Below, one piece after another: positions 41,014 through 48,577 of a stretch of 64,000 nt of DNA. Location of the stretch: positions 372,001-436,000 of the forward strand of contig NZ_JOBH01000010.1 in the NCBI RefSeq assembly GCF_000717745.1, given 5' to 3'. The stretch is from Streptomyces violens (lineage in GTDB: Bacteria > Actinomycetota > Actinomycetes > Streptomycetales > Streptomycetaceae). The stretch's first letter is position 1; the number at the start of each line of letters is the position of its first letter. Position numbers and translations under genes: made by a program. Under the pieces are notes generated by a model. It had not been told where the DNA came from. It searched no databases and was given only the letters and a program-made list of their open reading frames with translations.

Positions 41014-42659
41014 ACGGGGCCACAGACACTTCCCTGCTGCCCACCGGAGACGACAAGGGGTACGCCGCGGAGATCGAGAACCTGCGGGTCGTGCTCGACT
41101 CAGAGACGGGACCCGACCGCGCGATCGTCGACGGGATATCCCTCCGACTGCACCCCGGGCGGATCACCGCGCTCGTCGGCGCGTCCGGCAGCGGCAAGAC
41201 GACCACGGGGCTGGCGCTGCTGGGCGAGTACCCGCCCGGCGCCCGCGTCACCGGCGACGTGCGCGTACCGGACGGCCTCATGGGATACGTACCGCAGCAC
41301 CCGGCCGCCGCCCTCAACCCCGCCCGCCGGGTCGACGCCCTCCTGCGCGACATCGCCCGCGCCCAGGTACGCGACCTGCCCCGCCGCGAGCGTCGCACGG
41401 CCGTCACCGAACGCGTCCTGCGCGCCTGCGCACAGGCCCAACTGCCGGACGCGGAAGCCCTGTTGCGCCGCTACCCGCACCAGCTCTCCGGCGGCCAGCA
41501 GCAGCGCTTCGTCCTCGCCCAGGCCCTGCTGACCGGCGCCCGCGCGGTGATCGCCGACGAGCCGACCACCGGCCAGGACGACCGGACCAAGCGCCGCATC
41601 GTCGACCAACTCGCGGCCCTGGCCCGCCAGGGCATCGCCGTCCTCCTCCTAAGCCACGACCTGGATGTCGTCCGCGCCCTCGCCGACGACATGTACGTCA
41701 TGCGCGCGGGCCGCGTAGTGGAATCAGGACCGGCGCACGAACTGTGGCAGTCGCCGCAACACGAATGGACACGCGAGCTGCTGGCGAGCGAGGTGCCACC
41801 TCCTGCCGTACGGTCACCCTCCGATACGGCCGCCCACTCCGGCCGTGCGGCCGAGGCCCCCTCCACCCCCTCTACCCCCGAGGCCCCCGTCACCCCCCTC
41901 CTCCAGATCCGCGACCTGACCGCCCGCCACCACCGCACCCCCGTCCTGCACGTCCCCGCCCTCACCCTCCGCCCGGGCGAGTGCCTGGCTGTCGTCGGCC
42001 GGTCGGGCAGCGGCAAGACGACCCTCGGCCGCTGCCTGGCCGGCCTGCACCGCACCCACGACGGCGAGATCCTGCTCGACGGCACGCCGCTCCCGCGCAG
42101 CCTGCGTTCCCGCACTCGCGCGGAGCTCGCGGCGGTCCAGTACGTCTTCCAGGACGCCCGCGCCGCCTTCGACGAACACCGCCCGGTCCTGGACCAGGTG
42201 GCCCGCACGGCCGTCCGGCTGCGTCAGATCCCCGCCGCCGCGGCCCTGACCGAGGCCGAGGACACCCTGGCCGACCTCGGCCTCCCCGCCGACCTCGTAC
42301 GCCACCGCCCTCACCAGCTCTCCGGCGGCGAACTCCAACGCGCGGCCCTGGCCCGCGCCCTCCTGGCCCACCCCCGCGTCCTGATCTGCGACGAAATCAC
42401 CTCGGGCCTGGACACCGTGACCCGCCGCGCCCTCCTCACCCTCCTCACCGACCTCCTCCACACCCGCCCCGACCTGGCCCTCGTCCTGATCACCCACGAC
42501 CGCGAAACCACAGCCGCGGCCACCCACACCGCCGTCATCGCATCCGGTCACCTCACGGACCACGCCCCCACCCGCCAGATCATCGGCGCACCGCCTCGGC
42601 CAGCAGCTCCTGCATCGTCTCCGCCGCCCGTACCGCCGCATCCCCGCAGCAGTTGTTGA
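41010..42659 (+). CDS. Fused dual-domain ABC ATPase, Opp/Nik family
   Basis: 549 residues containing two complete nucleotide-binding domains. Domain 1: Walker A LVGASGSGKTTTGLAL (about 57), signature HQLSGGQQQRFVLAQAL and Walker B AVIADEPTTG. Domain 2 (about 295-520): VVGRSGSGKTTLGRCL, HQLSGGELQRAALARAL and LICDEITSGLD. This equals OppD plus OppF in one chain. The last about 25 residues (Pro-rich) overlap the convergent DUF72 gene by 80 bp. It powers the importer. Confidence 0.95.
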   Translation: MNGATDTSLLPTGDDKGYAAEIENLRVVLDSETGPDRAIVDGISLRLHPGRITALVGASGSGKTTTGLALLGEYPPGARVTGDVRVPDGLMGYVPQHPAAALNPARRVDALLRDIARAQVRDLPRRERRTAVTERVLRACAQAQLPDAEALLRRYPHQLSGGQQQRFVLAQALLTGARAVIADEPTTGQDDRTKRRIVDQLAALARQGIAVLLLSHDLDVVRALADDMYVMRAGRVVESGPAHELWQSPQHEWTRELLASEVPPPAVRSPSDTAAHSGRAAEAPSTPSTPEAPVTPLLQIRDLTARHHRTPVLHVPALTLRPGECLAVVGRSGSGKTTLGRCLAGLHRTHDGEILLDGTPLPRSLRSRTRAELAAVQYVFQDARAAFDEHRPVLDQVARTAVRLRQIPAAAALTEAEDTLADLGLPADLVRHRPHQLSGGELQRAALARALLAHPRVLICDEITSGLDTVTRRALLTLLTDLLHTRPDLALVLITHDRETTAAATHTAVIASGHLTDHAPTRQIIGAPPRPAAPASSPPPVPPHPRSSC

Positions 42660-43464
42660 ACAGGACGTGGACGGTGGCGGACCGTTCGGCCATGGCGCGT
42701 ATGCGGGGTATCCACTCGGCCAGTTCGGCCGTCGTGTAGGTGTGCCGGTAGCGGTCTTCCTTGCTGCCCGTGCCCCATGCGTCGCTCCGGCCGTGGAAGC
42801 GGACCACTGCCGTGGCAGGCGAGGTCACGGGGGTGACGGGTGGTACGGACGTCGGCAGCGTCTGCGTCATGTCAACGGCCACTGCCGCCATGCCCAGGCC
42901 CGAGAGCAGCGCCGCGGTGCGGTCGGCTGTGTCCGGCCGCCACCAGTCGGGGTGCCGGAACTCGACGGCGACAGGCCAGCCGTTCGTACGTTCCGCGCAC
43001 TGTGCGAGGTACTTCTCGGCCCGTGCGCCCGGCGCGAGCCACGGCGGGAACTGGAACAGCAGCGTGCCGAGACGGTCGGCGCTCCGCAGGGGGTCGAGCG
43101 CTCCGGTGAACCGCGCCCATACCTCGTCCAGCAGTGCCGGATCGGCGTCGCGCGGATTTCGTGGGCCGCGTGCGAATGCCGGGCGCAGATCGGCGGGGAG
43201 CGCCGCCGCACGGGTGGGGTGTCCGGTGAGGAGTGAGAACGCCTTGACGTCGAAGCGGAAGCCGGGCGGCGTGCGTGCGGCCCACAGTGCGCTGTTCCGT
43301 GCGCTGGGCAGCGCGTAGTACGTCGCGTCCGCCTCCACCACGGGAAACCGCTCGGCGTAGTACCGCAGCCTCCCCTCCGCGTCCCGGCTGCCCGCCGGGT
43401 ACCAGCCACTGCGTACCAGCGCCGGGTCCGTCCATCCGCACACTCCGACAGCAATTCCACTCAT
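42580..43464 (-). CDS. DUF72 family protein
   Basis: 294 residues. DUF72 motifs: GVCGWTDPALVRSGWYP, YYAERFPVVEADATYYALPS, FRFDVKAFSLLTGHP, LFQFPPWL, VAVEFRHPDWW, RFHGRSDAWG and HVLFNNCCGDAAVRAAETM. A TIM-barrel family of unknown function, possibly involved in nucleic-acid or nucleotide metabolism. It is convergent with the transporter ATPase and overlaps it by 80 bp. No operon partner. Confidence 0.95.
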   Translation of the reverse strand: MSGIAVGVCGWTDPALVRSGWYPAGSRDAEGRLRYYAERFPVVEADATYYALPSARNSALWAARTPPGFRFDVKAFSLLTGHPTRAAALPADLRPAFARGPRNPRDADPALLDEVWARFTGALDPLRSADRLGTLLFQFPPWLAPGARAEKYLAQCAERTNGWPVAVEFRHPDWWRPDTADRTAALLSGLGMAAVAVDMTQTLPTSVPPVTPVTSPATAVVRFHGRSDAWGTGSKEDRYRHTYTTAELAEWIPRIRAMAERSATVHVLFNNCCGDAAVRAAETMQELLAEAVRR

Positions 43465-43629
43465 GGCGCCCGGCTACCCGCGCTCCGGGGCGCTCACCGC
43501 CCAGCCCGGGCGGTGGCCGCATGCGCCGGAATTCCCGGATCAAGAATGCGCACCGAGTGTCATGTCCTCCGAATGGGGAGGTGATTACCCCGCCCCGCAA
43601 TGCATTTGGCCGGGACCCTCGGGACGCAG

Positions 43630-43667
43630 CGCTGCCTCGCCCCGAGCGTGCGCGGGACGAGGCAGCG
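43630..43667 (-). terminator. Stem-loop after the LNLLGL protein gene
   Basis: Arms CGCTGCCTCG and CGAGGCAGCG are exact complements around an 18-base loop that can itself pair (CCCG/CGGG), 12 bp after the stop on the minus strand. Confidence 0.6.
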
Positions 43668-43679
43668 GTGGTTCCGTTC

Positions 43680-43922
43680 CTATGTGCGTTGGCCGGATTC
43701 CTCGGGCTGCTCCTGGGAGCGCAGCATCTGGGCCACGGTCTCCAGGCTCTTGGCTGCGGCCGCGGTGCCGCCGCAGGTCAGGGACGCGATGAGGTTGCCG
43801 AGCAGACCTGCCCGGTCAGCGACTATCCGTACCTGGCCGACTTCTACGACGAGACCCAAGAGGTTCAGCCGTAAGCCCTCTGGAATATCGAGTACGACAC
43901 ACGCTTGAGGCGGTGTGGTCAT
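43680..43922 (-). CDS. Small protein with LNLLGL motif
   Basis: 80 residues from ATG 43922, preceded by GGGGGGA. The segment LDIPEGLRLNLLGLVVEVGQ followed by VRIVADRAGLLGNLIASLTCGG matches a pattern I recall in secreted or surface-associated proteins of many bacteria and archaea, where L-N-L-L-G-L is followed about 20 residues later by GNLLGNLLC. No signal peptide is evident. Function unknown. Divergent flank of 220 bp without other genes. Confidence 0.65.
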   Translation of the reverse strand: MTTPPQACVVLDIPEGLRLNLLGLVVEVGQVRIVADRAGLLGNLIASLTCGGTAAAAKSLETVAQMLRSQEQPEESGQRT

Positions 43923-44145
43923 TCTGAATCCCCCCTTGAAGGGCGCTGACCGTGCTCTGATACCCCCTCGATGAGCAGCCCATACTCGACCGCCGGATTG
44001 CCGCTCATGCTCGGCCGGAGTGGCGCGATCGGACGCAACTGGCGCATTTCCAGCACCATTTACCGAGCCCGGCAACGGGTGTCACGGTGAAATCGCCGAA
44101 CACCCCACAGGAATACGTCAACGAGAGGGCCCGGGAGCGGCCCGC

Positions 44146-44484
44146 TCAGTGCGCGTCGTCGTCCGGCTTGTCTTCTCCGCGGCGGTACTCGGCGTTGATC
44201 CGCTGGGCCTCTTCGAGCTGGTCCTCGAGGATGACGATGCGGCACGCGGCCTCCACCGGGGTGCCCTGGTCCACGATCTCGCGGGCGCGGGCGGCGATCC
44301 GCAGCTGGTAGCGCGAGTACCGGCGGTGCCCGCCCTCCGAGCGGAGCGGCGTGATCAGCCCGGCCTCGCCGATGGCGCGGAGGAACCCGGGAGTGGTGCC
44401 GAGCATCTCGGCGGCCCGTCCCATGGTGTACGCGGGGTAGTCGTCGTCGTCCAGCCGACCACTGAGCGGGTTATCTGCTGTCAT
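44146..44484 (-). CDS. MerR-family HTH regulator
   Basis: 112 residues. The MerR winged HTH is complete: YTMGRAAEMLGTTPGFLRAI, then LITPLRSEGGHRRYSRYQLR. A short coiled-coil dimerisation helix (ACRIVILEDQLEEAQRINAE) and an acidic tail end the protein, with no effector-binding domain. Such short MerR proteins bind DNA without a sensor. The divergent neighbour (44713) may be a target. Confidence 0.9.
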   Translation of the reverse strand: MTADNPLSGRLDDDDYPAYTMGRAAEMLGTTPGFLRAIGEAGLITPLRSEGGHRRYSRYQLRIAARAREIVDQGTPVEAACRIVILEDQLEEAQRINAEYRRGEDKPDDDAH

Positions 44485-44712
44485 TTCACCTCGTTGAGCC
44501 GACCGTCGCGGGGCGCTGGTGCCGTGCGGCAGCAGGGCCCCGCGGGAAATTCAACACCATCTGTCCGACAGCCGGGGCTCGCGGGGCCGCCGGCCGCGCG
44601 AGCAGCCTTCACCGTGCGACTGCTCAATGTCTACTCCGGCGAGGAGAGGTTTCAGCGCATTCGGCGGGCGGGCCGAGCCGCTGGATCGCGCCACTGAATA
44701 GAATCGGCTCTC

Positions 44713-45087
44713 ATGTCGAACCCTGACGCGCTGCTCGTCGACATCGCCGCCATGGTGGAGTCCGAGCAAAGCAATCAGATGCCCCTGACCGTCGTCACCA
44801 GCAGTGCGGTCATCACCGGCCGACTGGCCCCCGAAGCCGTGTGGCGGCAGCGGGTGTCGGAGGTCCTGTCGGACTCGGCGCGCCTCGGCCCGTTCTCCGG
44901 CATCTTCACCACCGACAGGACACAGAACCGGCCCGACGGCACCGCAGTCCCCACCCACCTGCACTTCCATGTCGCCCGCATCCTGCAGGGCAGCATCGGG
45001 ATCCCCGAGACGGGCGGGATGTACCGCGTCGCGATCCAGGATGTGAGCGCGTGGACCGTCGGCGACTTCAGCTACTCCGACCACTGA
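44713..45087 (+). CDS. Conserved-looking hypothetical protein
   Basis: 124 residues. Predicted alpha/beta fold with TVVTSSAVITGRLAPEAVWR and THLHFHVARILQGS, the His-rich strand being the most distinctive part. A possible cytosolic protein with no signal or TM segment. It is divergent from a MerR regulator (228 bp). I do not recognise a family. Confidence 0.6.
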   Translation: MSNPDALLVDIAAMVESEQSNQMPLTVVTSSAVITGRLAPEAVWRQRVSEVLSDSARLGPFSGIFTTDRTQNRPDGTAVPTHLHFHVARILQGSIGIPETGGMYRVAIQDVSAWTVGDFSYSDH

Positions 45088-45136
45088 GAGGTACACGTCC
45101 CGGGGAGGTACGCGTCCCTCGGGCGCACTCGCCACT

Positions 45137-45169
45137 GAGACGCACGCGTCTCTGAGACGCACGCGTCCC
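45137..45169. repeat. Tandem 17-bp GAGACGCACGCGTC repeat
   Basis: GAGACGCACGCGTCTC (45137-45152), itself a hairpin, is repeated at 45154-45169 with one change. It lies between two convergent genes. Confidence 0.6.
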
Positions 45170-45180
45170 TGAGCCATACA

Positions 45181-45222
45181 CGAGGAGGGCCCTGCCGGTG
45201 CGCACCGGCAGGGCCCTCCTCG
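45181..45222. terminator. Perfect 42-bp palindrome, bidirectional terminator
   Basis: Two 21-bp arms (CGAGGAGGGCCCTGCCGGTG plus C, and its exact complement) meet without loop. Located between convergent genes, so it can terminate both transcripts. Confidence 0.85.
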
Positions 45223-45242
45223 TTGTCCTGATGCCGTCCCCG

Positions 45243-45554
45243 CTACTCGGGGGTGGGGGCCCCGAGCATCGCCGACGCGGCCTCCAGCGGGGTGAGAGCC
45301 TCCGCGGGCGCGGAATCGGCGGCTGTGTGGCACGTGAAGCCGAGCCGCGTCATGGCCCGGGTGACCTCCCCGGCGGTGAAGTCGCGGCGGTCCTGCCGGG
45401 TGACGATCGCGCCCACCTGCTTGACCGGGTACTGGCGGCGGCCGATCACCACCGAGTCACCACCCGTGAGGGGCTCCGGCTTGACGCCCTTCATGGCGGC
45501 CAGCACCCCATCCTTGGACAGGTCGAACGGGAAACGAGCGATGATGCAGCGCAT
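45243..45554 (-). CDS. SCO5918-family small protein
   Basis: 103 residues. MRCIIARFPFDLSKDGVLAA then VIGRRQYPVKQVGAIVTRQD and TAGEVTRAMTRLGFTCHTA. The pattern matches what I recall as the SCO5918 family, found beside a DEAD-box helicase and cold-shock gene in other Streptomyces, as here. GAGG six bases before ATG 45554. Probably cold- or RNA-related by context; no biochemical role is known. Confidence 0.75.
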   Translation of the reverse strand: MRCIIARFPFDLSKDGVLAAMKGVKPEPLTGGDSVVIGRRQYPVKQVGAIVTRQDRRDFTAGEVTRAMTRLGFTCHTAADSAPAEALTPLEAASAMLGAPTPE

Positions 45555-45587
45555 GATGCCTCACAGACAGGGGGAGAGGGGCCGGCT

Positions 45588-45621
<34 letters not shown>

Positions 45622-45622
45622 A

Positions 45623-47167
45623 TCAGCGGGTGCCGGCCCCCGAGGCGGGGGCGGACTGCCGCTGACCGGGGCCGCGCCGCGTGCGGTCGGTGCGGCGGTT
45701 CTGGGCGCCGCGGCTGCGACGGCCCCGGGCCGAGGACGGGCTGCCGCTGCGGGGGCGTTCCGCGGCGGGCTTGGGGATGGTGACCGGGACACCCGAAGGG
45801 GCCTGCGCGCCCGTGATGCGGCTCAGCTCCTCGTCACCGGAGCGGACCTGGGTGATCTGCGGGGTGATGCCCGCCGTGGCCATCAGACGGCTCATGTCGC
45901 GGCGCTGGTTGGACGTCACCAGGGTGACGACGCTGCCGGACTCACCGGCGCGGGCCGTGCGGCCGCCTCGGTGGAGGTAGTCCTTGTGGTCCTGGGGCGG
46001 GTCGACGTTCACGACCAGGTCGAGGTTGTCGACGTGGATTCCGCGCGCCGCGACGTTGGTCGCCACCAGCGCCGTCACGTCACCGGTCTTGAACTGGGCG
46101 AGCGTACGGGTGCGCTGCGGCTGGGACTTGCCACCGTGCAGCGCGGCGGCGCGTACGCCGCTGTTCAGCAGGTGCTGGGTCAGCTTGTCGACGGCGTGCT
46201 TGGTGTCCAGGAACATGATCACCCGGCCGTCGCGGGCCGCGATCTCGGTGGTCAGCTGGTGCTTGTCCGTGCCGTGCACGTGGAGCACGTGGTGATCCAT
46301 CGTGGTCACAGCGCCCGCGGACGGGTCGACGGAGTGGACCACCGGGTCGGTCAGGTAGTTGCGGACCAGCCGGTCGACGTTGCGGTCCAGCGTGGCCGAG
46401 AACAGCATCCGCTGGCCCTCGGGGCGCACCTGGTCGAGCAGCGCGGTGACCTGCGGCATGAAGCCCATGTCGGCCATCTGGTCGGCCTCGTCGAGGACGG
46501 TGATGCCGACCTGGTTGAGCTGGCAGTCGCCGCGGTCGATGAGGTCCTTGAGACGGCCCGGCGTCGCGACGACGACCTCGGCACCGCCGCGGAGCGCACC
46601 GGCCTGCCGGCCGATCGACATCCCGCCGACCACCGTGGTCAGCCGCAGCTTCAGGGCGCGGGCGTACGGAGTGAGCGCGTCGGTGACCTGCTGGGCCAGC
46701 TCGCGCGTCGGTACGAGGACCAGGGCCAGCGGGCGGCGCGGCTCGGCGCGCTGACCGGCCGTACGGGCCAGCATCGCGAGGCCGAAGGCGAGGGTCTTGC
46801 CCGAACCGGTGCGGCCACGGCCGAGCACGTCACGCCCCGCGAGGGAGTTCGGCAGGGTCGCCGCCTGGATCGGGAACGGCGTGGTCACGCCCTGCGAGCC
46901 GAGCTCGGCCAGCAGCTGCGCCGGCATCTCGAGATCGGCGAACGCCTCGACGGCGGGCAGCGCGGGGGTGACGGTCACCGGCAGCGCGAACTCGCCCTGG
47001 GGAGCGGCCTGCCGACGACCGTTACCGCCGGAACGGCGCGGGCCGCCGGAGCGGCCGGCGGACGGGGAGCCGAAGCGGCCGCCGCCCCTGCCTGCGCCGG
47101 AACCACCGGAGCCGGAGCCACCGGCACGCGTACGGCTGTAGCGATCATTTCCGCGTGTGCGCTTCAT
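45623..47167 (-). CDS. DEAD-box RNA helicase
   Basis: 514 residues. Basic Gly/Arg-rich N-terminus (about 1-55) and C-terminus flank an intact core: Q-motif region, Walker A GRTGSGKTLAF, PTRELA, DEAD box VLDEADQMADMGF, SAT (FSATLD), and the final HRGGRTARAG. It unwinds RNA; in Streptomyces such helicases are cold-induced. Forms a unit with the small SCO5918-like gene and lies downstream of a cold-shock protein gene, so cold adaptation is likely. Confidence 0.95.
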   Translation of the reverse strand: MKRTRGNDRYSRTRAGGSGSGGSGAGRGGGRFGSPSAGRSGGPRRSGGNGRRQAAPQGEFALPVTVTPALPAVEAFADLEMPAQLLAELGSQGVTTPFPIQAATLPNSLAGRDVLGRGRTGSGKTLAFGLAMLARTAGQRAEPRRPLALVLVPTRELAQQVTDALTPYARALKLRLTTVVGGMSIGRQAGALRGGAEVVVATPGRLKDLIDRGDCQLNQVGITVLDEADQMADMGFMPQVTALLDQVRPEGQRMLFSATLDRNVDRLVRNYLTDPVVHSVDPSAGAVTTMDHHVLHVHGTDKHQLTTEIAARDGRVIMFLDTKHAVDKLTQHLLNSGVRAAALHGGKSQPQRTRTLAQFKTGDVTALVATNVAARGIHVDNLDLVVNVDPPQDHKDYLHRGGRTARAGESGSVVTLVTSNQRRDMSRLMATAGITPQITQVRSGDEELSRITGAQAPSGVPVTIPKPAAERPRSGSPSSARGRRSRGAQNRRTDRTRRGPGQRQSAPASGAGTR

Positions 47168-47383
47168 TCTTTGGGTAAACCTTCCTCGATGCGGCGCGTA
47201 TCAAGGAAAACCCGCAGCGAGTACACAGCGCGGAGAATTGCGAGAACGAGCCGGATGAAATGAACGGGCGAACCGGAGAAACGCAAGCCGGGAGAGCGGA
47301 GCGGTCGGATTGCATCCGATTCCTGTTTCCTGGCTCCCGATTCCTGATCGGGGTGTGCGTCCGGTGCGCCGGGAAAAGCAACG

Positions 47384-47419
47384 AGCTGGGGCCCGCACCC
47401 CAAGGTGCGGGCCCCAGCT
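47384..47419 (-). terminator. Terminator of the cold-shock gene
   Basis: A perfect 16-bp stem (AGCTGGGGCCCGCACC and complement) with a CCAA loop, starting 18 bp after the csp stop on the minus strand. Confidence 0.85.
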
Positions 47420-47436
47420 GCGATGATGCGTCAGCC

Positions 47437-47640
47437 TTAGGCGGGAACGATGTTCTCGGCCGTCGGGCCCTTCTGGCCCTGCGCGATGTCGAAGGTCACC
47501 TTCTGGCCTTCGAGGAGCTCACGGAAGCCCTGGGTGGCGATGTTCGAGTAGTGGGCGAAGACGTCGGGGCCGCCGCCGTCCTGCTCGATGAAGCCGAAGC
47601 CCTTTTCCGAGTTGAACCACTTCACGGTGCCAGCAGCCAT
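47437..47640 (-). CDS. Cold-shock protein, CspA family
   Basis: 67 residues, standard single OB-fold. RNP1 (KGFGFI) and RNP2 (DVFAHYSNI) are present: [26 protein letters not shown] lies seven bases before ATG 47640. Binds single-stranded RNA or DNA and melts structure. The leader carries a terminator-like hairpin. Confidence 0.97.
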   Translation of the reverse strand: MAAGTVKWFNSEKGFGFIEQDGGGPDVFAHYSNIATQGFRELLEGQKVTFDIAQGQKGPTAENIVPA

Positions 47641-48088
47641 GTCAATTTCTCCTTCGGGGCAGTTCCTGAAGCCCACACCTTGCGGACTCCATGTCGCCGC
47701 GATGATCACCCCGCCGGAAAAAGACCGGAAACACAAAAAGCGCTCCCACCGGTAACGAAAGCACGGTGGGGGCACTTGAAGTTTTGGGAACCACAACTGC
47801 AACTGGTAACGACACTAGCACGGTACGGTCCGCACTGGGTGGTGAGTAATTCCACTCCGTCTCCCGCACAAGAAACCCTCAGCGCGCCTCACGCTGATTT
47901 CTCTCGCCGCGGCAATAGATATTGGCGCGTACAGGCGCAACGTTTCTGCCGCAGGGGTGCGGGTGGGGTGCGGGGGAGCGGAGCGCGGGGCGCGCGGCCA
48001 GTGGGGCGCGATGATCCGTCCGCGCTCGGCAGCCGACCGTCCGCGCTCGGACGCAGCCCGCCGGCAGCCGGCCGTCGGTCGGCGCGGA
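47641..48088. other. Cold-shock gene leader and intergenic region
   Basis: No gene. It contains the csp promoter and about 150 nt of leader with a hairpin and T-run at 47729-47770, plus two copies of CCGTCCGCGCTCGG (near 48013 and 48037) upstream. Confidence 0.5.
47729..47770 (-). promoter_or_regulatory. Terminator-like hairpin in the csp leader
   Basis: On the minus strand CCCACCG-loop-CGGTGGG is followed by AGCGCTTTTTGTG, a stem plus T-run. It lies about 100 nt before the csp start inside the leader. It could be a conditional attenuator. T-runs are rare in Streptomyces. Confidence 0.55.
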
Positions 48089-48130
48089 ACGTCGAAGGGC
48101 CCCACCGCAAGCGGTGGGGCCCTTCGACGT
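48089..48130 (-). terminator. Terminator of tRNA-Ser(GGA)
   Basis: Perfect 20-bp stem with a two-base loop, 20 bp after the tRNA 3' end on the minus strand. Confidence 0.8.
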
Positions 48131-48150
48131 AGTGCCCGGTGAGGCACTGG

Positions 48151-48235
48151 CGGAGGATACGAGATTCGAACTCGTGAGGGGTTGCCCCCAACACGCTTTC
48201 CAAGCGTGCGCCCTAGGCCACTAGGCGAATCCTCC
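48151..48235 (-). tRNA. tRNA-Ser(GGA)
   Basis: The acceptor stem GGAGGAT/ATCCTCC closes an 85-nt class II tRNA. The anticodon loop TTGGAAA within CACGC/GCGTG gives anticodon GGA. A long variable arm and the T-arm ACGAGTTCGAATCTCGT are present. Confidence 0.95.
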
Positions 48236-48364
48236 GAGGAAGACATTACATGACGTGGAGGAGTGCTCGCGAACTCGATCCCCGGCCGACTGATGTGACG
48301 TGAACAACCCTGCCCGGCGAGGGGGGTGAGGGTCGTTTCGGGGGCGCTGGATCAGGTACTGTGG

Positions 48365-48460
48365 GCGCAGCCCCTCACGTGGCGCTATCTGACTGAACTC
48401 CCCCAGGGCCGGAAGGCAGCAAGGGTAGGTCGGCTCTGGCGGGTGCGTGGGGGGCGTTTG
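48365..48460 (+). ncRNA. ffs: Small signal recognition particle RNA (4.5S-type)
   Basis: The conserved domain IV motif AGGGCCGGAAGGCAGCAAGG (about 48405-48424) with GGAA tetraloop is present, and flanking arms GCCCCTCACG (48370) and CGTGGGGGGC (48446) pair. Lies upstream of dnaX as in other Streptomyces. Ends are approximate. Confidence 0.9.
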
Positions 48461-48577
48461 CGTTCCCGGGCCGGGCGGCCGTGCAGTCCGCGCCGACCAG
48501 TACCCGCGTCCCGTCCGGTGGCTGCGGGGAGCCGCGGGCGGGGCCGGTTGTCAGTGCGGGCCGATATCGTCGTATGC

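Noticed and set aside
47641..47802. N-terminal extension of the cold-shock protein
   Set aside because: The frame stays open upstream, but the CspA start is fixed by AAGGAG and the family length. The extra residues have no similarity.
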